A stretch of 8,567 bases of DNA from CAJYAN01 sp046484825. Lineage in GTDB: Bacteria; Pseudomonadota; Gammaproteobacteria; UBA6429; Thiohalophilaceae. The notes below the pieces were generated by a model that did no database searches, was not told the origin of the DNA, and saw nothing but the letters and a program-made list of their open reading frames with translations. The stretch spans positions 1 to 8,567 of the forward strand of contig JAWOIE010000087.1 of the NCBI GenBank assembly GCA_046484825.1, read 5' to 3'. Position numbers and translations under genes: made by a program. Shown here piece after piece: positions 5,871 through 8,567 of this stretch. How positions within the stretch are numbered: the first letter of the stretch is position 1; each line of letters begins with the position of its first letter.

Positions 5871-7334
5871 CTATGGCTGGGCAACGGCGTTGCCATCCAG
5901 AGTCACCGCAGTCTGTGCTAACAACCTGCCGTTAACCGTTGCGCCAGTATTGACCGTAATCGCCTTTTGCGCCAGGACAACCCCTTTAAACTGGGCCGTA
6001 GTACCAATGGAGACACCAGTACCACCCTCGACCTGCCAGAAGATATTTTCAGGCAGTGCGCCGCCCGCCAGAGTCACAATCGCGGCGTTATCCACGATCA
6101 AGTCCTGTGCAATCTGAAAGATCCAGACATCCGTTGCACTGCCAGAAATCGTTACGCCGGCATTTGTGATTAAGACATTGGTGCCCCACTTGTAGAGTCC
6201 TGGCGCCAGTGTCATGCCACTAATATTGCCTGCACCCAGTTCAGTGAAGTCAGGTAATGTCCTGCCCGCTGCATCGGTGAAGGCCAGCTCCATATCACTG
6301 ACGGCGGTAGACATTTTCGTCGGCGTAGGGGCTGTCATATCAGCTGCATAAATACTCCCGGTCACATAGCTTGATGTGGCAAAGGTATTGGATGCATCCA
6401 GCGTTTCTGAAAATCCTGTTATGGCCGTCTGTGCGATCGGGCTAACACCGATATCACCCGTAATCGAGGTGCCAGCAGTGCCTGTCTTTGAAATCGCGGT
6501 CTTGGCCAGAATCACGAAATCTTCAGCGGTGCCAAGATTCACCTGCGCCTGTGGGGTTGATACCACGGTACCGGAAAAGCTCCAGGTGACAGCTGATGCC
6601 AGCGCATTGCCGGCCAGGTCCTGAATTGCTGTGGTGAGTGTGGCTGTATAATTCAGGCCAGCGGTGAGATTTGCATCCGGATTGAAGCTTACCAGTTTGC
6701 CAGTATCGCTATAGCTCACATCGCCTGAAACGGCATTTGTGCTGACCGTCTCAATTAGCGTGAAACTGGTTGCACTAACGGTAGCGGGATTTAACGACTC
6801 ATCAAAGGCAGCAGTAATGTTTCTGTTTAAGTAAAAATCAGTGGCCGTGTTCGCCGGAGCTGTACTGCTTACCGTTGGGGCAACACTGTCTGTGGCGGCC
6901 CCACTGGTAAAGCTCCAGACATTGTTACTGGCCATGGATTTACCGGTTGAGCTCTCTGCCGCCGTAGTAATAGTGGCAGTGTAGACAATGCTGGGCGTCA
7001 GAGTGCTGCCCGGTGTAAAGATCGCTGTATTACTGGCGGCATCCAGACTCACGGTGCCAACGATGGCGGCTTCGCCTGCACCCTTTACGGTAAAGCTGAC
7101 GCCATCAAGGGAAGTAGATTCCATTGACTCACTGAACGTCGCTGTAATTTTCTGGTTTGTTGCCACAGTGGTTGCATCATCTGCGGGGTTCGTTGAAGTA
7201 ACCGTGAGTGCCGCCGGATTGGTCGTGACGGCCGTGCTTGTGCCGCTATCACTACTGCACCCGTTGATAAAGGCGGCAAGTAGTAATACAGTAAACCCTA
7301 AAGGTAGACTGCAATATTTTTTCATAATATTCAT
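5871..7334 (-). CDS. Lipoprotein with two Ig-like domains and a DUF3494 ice-binding-type domain
   Basis: A 487-residue surface lipoprotein. Residues 1-26 are a lipoprotein signal with hydrophobic LLLAAFI and the lipobox ING|C at Cys26; the next residues, Ser-Ser, favour outer-membrane sorting. Residues about 42-144 and 151-254 are two related bacterial Ig-like (Big_5/SbsA-type) domains. Each opens with a TSTNPADDAT- or SSTAPANTAT-like strand and ends in a W-S-F strand. Residues about 265-487 match the DUF3494 ice-binding-like fold: NLGTAEDFVILAKTAISKTG, ITGDIGVSP, LAPGLYKWG, WIFQIAQDL, NIFWQVEG and the C-terminal GRLLAQTAVTLDGNAV. DUF3494 proteins are right-handed beta-helices; many bind ice crystals, others may act in adhesion. 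The start at 7334 has CGGAG about 7 bases upstream. Low-complexity Thr/Ala/Ser content and lower GC than the left half of the window are compatible with horizontal transfer, which is common for this family. Ice binding itself is inferred. Confidence 0.9.
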   Translation of the reverse strand: MNIMKKYCSLPLGFTVLLLAAFINGCSSDSGTSTAVTTNPAALTVTSTNPADDATTVATNQKITATFSESMESTSLDGVSFTVKGAGEAAIVGTVSLDAASNTAIFTPGSTLTPSIVYTATITTAAESSTGKSMASNNVWSFTSGAATDSVAPTVSSTAPANTATDFYLNRNITAAFDESLNPATVSATSFTLIETVSTNAVSGDVSYSDTGKLVSFNPDANLTAGLNYTATLTTAIQDLAGNALASAVTWSFSGTVVSTPQAQVNLGTAEDFVILAKTAISKTGTAGTSITGDIGVSPIAQTAITGFSETLDASNTFATSSYVTGSIYAADMTAPTPTKMSTAVSDMELAFTDAAGRTLPDFTELGAGNISGMTLAPGLYKWGTNVLITNAGVTISGSATDVWIFQIAQDLIVDNAAIVTLAGGALPENIFWQVEGGTGVSIGTTAQFKGVVLAQKAITVNTGATVNGRLLAQTAVTLDGNAVAQP

Positions 7335-7512
7335 TGGTATACTCCGTAAAATTCATGTCATCGCGGCATAGGCACTAACCGCGACAGTTTGCTAACAAGG
7401 GATCCCTTTTTACCAAAGGGGTTTCGTTTTCTATACAGGTATATATATCGAGCCAGTGCGTCCACGCTCACTGAATCGAAAAGTATGCAGGGTATTTATA
7501 GAGAGATCTTTG

Positions 7513-7537
7513 CCACCTGGTACCGGGCCTCAGGTGG
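7513..7537. repeat. Perfect 7-bp inverted repeat (hairpin)
   Basis: CCACCTG (7513-7519) and CAGGTGG (7531-7537) are exact reverse complements around an 11-base GC-rich loop that itself starts GTACC. On the minus strand it would sit upstream of, or early in, the 5' UTR of the ice-binding-like gene. Neither side has a U-tract. Confidence 0.55.
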
Positions 7538-7562
7538 GAGGGAAGAACTCCATCATGCGCTT

Positions 7563-7595
7563 AAAAAATGGAAATAGGTGAATTATATTTCCATT
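7563..7595 (-). terminator. Terminator-like hairpin, minus strand
   Basis: AATGGAAATA (7567-7576) and TATTTCCATT (7586-7595) are perfect 10-bp arms with a 9-base loop. On the minus strand the stem is followed by a run of six T (A-run 7563-7568), as in an intrinsic terminator, although the stem is AU-rich. It lies about 390 bases after the stop of the outer-membrane protein gene, so it could end that transcript or a separate small RNA. Confidence 0.5.
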
Positions 7596-7719
7596 GCCTG
7601 GTAAGCAAAAAACAAGGGTATTGCTCGTTAACTCGATACTAACGATATCAATCGGTTGGACGCGCCACGGACAATGCCAGGTGCATGCGTTTGTGTGTCG
7701 GTCTAAACAGTATCAATCT

Positions 7720-7751
7720 ATCTGAAATTTAAGAGATTAAAAGTATCAGAT
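7720..7751. repeat. Hairpin competing with the nested element
   Basis: ATCTGA (7720-7725) pairs perfectly with TCAGAT (7746-7751). The enclosed TTTAA-GAGA-TTAAA (7728-7741) forms an inner stem. Its 3' half overlaps the left arm of the element at 7739-7797, so in RNA the two folds exclude each other. Confidence 0.5.
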
Positions 7752-7797
7752 TCGCCAGACCGGACTCGTGCATTCGAGTCCCGTGGTTGATACTTTT
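7739..7797. repeat. Nested double inverted repeat (structured element)
   Basis: The outer arms AAAAGTATCA (7739-7748) and TGATACTTTT (7788-7797) are perfect 10-bp complements. Inside them, GGACTCG (7762-7768) and CGAGTCC (7775-7781) form a perfect 7-bp stem with loop TGCATT, and CCA (7755-7757) can pair with TGG (7784-7786) between the two. The 59-base whole folds as one long interrupted stem on either strand and ends in T4 on each. I recognise no RNA family in it. It could be a small RNA domain, a bidirectional terminator of unusual shape, or a palindromic mobile or protein-binding element. Confidence 0.6.
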
Positions 7798-7982
7798 CAT
7801 CGACATCAGACACACCTTCCACTGAGTCTTACCCTCTTTACCTCATCCGCATCATTAAAATCTATGAATGCGCTCCTGTCGCCCGGTTAGCAGGATGTGT
7901 ATTCTCTTTTTAAAGAGGCCGCCATAAAACTGAATAGATGATTTTCCATAGCGTACTGCACCACCACGCCTTTCCTCACATC

Positions 7983-8507
7983 TCAGAACTTGTACTCGAT
8001 ACCCACCGTGTAGGCATTAAGATTGGTATCCGACACTTCATAGCGTTCACCTTCCAGGCGCAGTGCCAAGCTATCGGTAAAACCGTATTTGAAGCCTCCT
8101 CCCCAGAACGGGTCGTTGCCACTACTGGCACCCAGCGAACCACCCAGGATTGAATCCGACTCCCACCAGAACTTCCCGATTTTTGCGAAACCCAACCAAC
8201 TTGCCCCTACCGGCATGGAAAACACTGCCGCCAGGCCCTTGCCATCGGATTCGAACCGGTCACCACCACTGGTGACGCGATTGAAATCAACCCACGAACC
8301 TTCAAGGCCGAACCATTCGTTGAACTGTCCGCCAACGAAGATCTTTAACACATCGTCATTGTCGTCAAGTGCGCTTCTATTAATACTATAGGCGCCCCAG
8401 GAACCGCCCAGATAAATCTCGGGGGTTTGTGCCTGTGCTGCGGTCATAGAACCAAGCGCCAGCGCGGCCGATAACCCGATGAGTGAACTGCATTTGTTGA
8501 TACGCAT
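7983..8507 (-). CDS. Small outer-membrane beta-barrel protein
   Basis: A 174-residue precursor. Residues 1-26 are a Sec signal peptide ending AAQA before QTPEIYLG. The mature part, about 148 residues, is rich in alternating aromatic and Gly residues (YLGGSWGAYS, FVGGQFNEWFGLEGSWVDF, WLGFAKIGKFWWE, FWGGGFKYGFTDSLALRLEGERYEV). It ends in YTVGIEYKF with a C-terminal Phe, the outer-membrane assembly signal. Length and pattern fit an eight-stranded OmpA-type or OmpW-like barrel (the outer-membrane beta-barrel domain family). No periplasmic peptidoglycan-binding domain follows. The function is unknown; such proteins are porin-like, structural or adhesive. The start at 8507 has AAGGAG 8 bases upstream (plus-strand 8516-8521). 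An inverted repeat just upstream may carry its operator or promoter. Confidence 0.88.
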   Translation of the reverse strand: MRINKCSSLIGLSAALALGSMTAAQAQTPEIYLGGSWGAYSINRSALDDNDDVLKIFVGGQFNEWFGLEGSWVDFNRVTSGGDRFESDGKGLAAVFSMPVGASWLGFAKIGKFWWESDSILGGSLGASSGNDPFWGGGFKYGFTDSLALRLEGERYEVSDTNLNAYTVGIEYKF

Positions 8508-8528
8508 ACCTAAATCTCCTTGTTCTAA

Positions 8529-8559
8529 CGTATGATACGGCGAACAAGAAACGTATCAT
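8529..8559. promoter_or_regulatory. Inverted repeat upstream of the outer-membrane protein gene
   Basis: ATGATACG (8532-8539) and CGTATCAT (8552-8559) are perfect 8-bp complements with a 12-base spacer. The left one is also part of the palindrome CGTAT-G-ATACG (8529-8539), giving three CGTAT half-sites. It lies 22-52 bases upstream of the start codon, where a promoter operator would be. No regulator is identified. Confidence 0.5.
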
Positions 8560-8567
8560 CCTCACCA

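Larger units (their letters stand above)
7335..7982. other. 648-bp intergenic region rich in perfect inverted repeats
   Basis: No convincing protein gene is visible. The best frame is a 62-residue plus-strand one starting with TTG at 7389, without a ribosome-binding site or family resemblance. The region must hold the promoter and 5' UTR of the ice-binding-like gene; TATAAA on the minus strand (7495-7500) is a candidate -10, with a poor -35. It contains CCCTTT-N5-AAAGGG (7404-7420), the palindrome AAGGGATCCCTT (7397-7408), and the elements listed separately at 7513-7537, 7563-7595, 7720-7751 and 7739-7797. Confidence 0.5.

Noticed and set aside
7389..7577. 62-residue plus-strand ORF
   Set aside because: It has a TTG start, no ribosome-binding site and no family resemblance, and its end overlaps the inverted repeat at 7567-7595. 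Likely chance.
7758..7790. tRNA-like 3' end (TTCGAGTCCC) suggesting a tRNA gene or attachment-site fragment
   Set aside because: The arms do not give a 5-bp T stem with a 7-base loop. No anticodon or D arm or acceptor partner is found; the sequence is explained by the 7-bp palindrome.
7720..7797. Retron or group II intron RNA
   Set aside because: The nested stems recall such RNAs, but no reverse transcriptase gene is in the window and the element is too short.
1..8567. CRISPR array, insertion sequence, rRNA or tRNA genes
   Set aside because: No regularly spaced direct repeats, transposase frames or tRNA/rRNA signatures were seen on either strand.

Overview
The window looks like chromosomal DNA of a gammaproteobacterium. 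The proteins read as gammaproteobacterial versions of MetH, TtcA, Rnk, Gdx/SugE, DoxX and a DODA-type dioxygenase. The left half is GC-rich and the right half visibly less so. I cannot name the genus from this sequence.

Layout from left to right. (1) The 5' end of metH (minus strand, cut by the window edge) has a leader preceded by a clear intrinsic terminator. That terminator closes an upstream small membrane-protein gene on the same strand. (2) Divergent from it is a short-form ttcA, encoding a tRNA 2-thiocytidine synthetase. (3) After ttcA comes a very AT-rich intergenic island (1871-1960, about 10% G+C by hand count) holding a perfect 14-bp inverted repeat. (4) A lysR-type regulator gene lies divergent to a two-gene unit of doxX and a DODA/LigB-family extradiol dioxygenase, with operator-like inverted repeats between them. 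This looks like a self-contained regulated unit for an aromatic or reactive compound. (5) On the minus strand, a guanidinium exporter gene (gdx/sugE) sits behind a textbook two-hairpin guanidine-II (mini-ykkC) riboswitch and is followed by rnk. (6) A bidirectional terminator closes the next minus-strand gene, which encodes a lipoprotein with two bacterial Ig-like domains and a DUF3494 ice-binding-type beta-helix domain. (7) A 648-bp stretch without a convincing protein gene is packed with perfect inverted repeats. They include a nested double stem (10-bp outer arms, 7-bp inner arms) overlapping a competing upstream hairpin, and a minus-strand terminator-like hairpin. (8) Last is a small outer-membrane beta-barrel protein (minus strand) whose upstream region carries an 8-bp inverted repeat of a GTATCA-containing motif.

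The clearest functional unit is guanidine sensing and export: riboswitch plus Gdx, with rnk possibly co-transcribed. The least explained part is the structured intergenic region at 7335-7982, which may hold a non-coding RNA or a small palindromic element.
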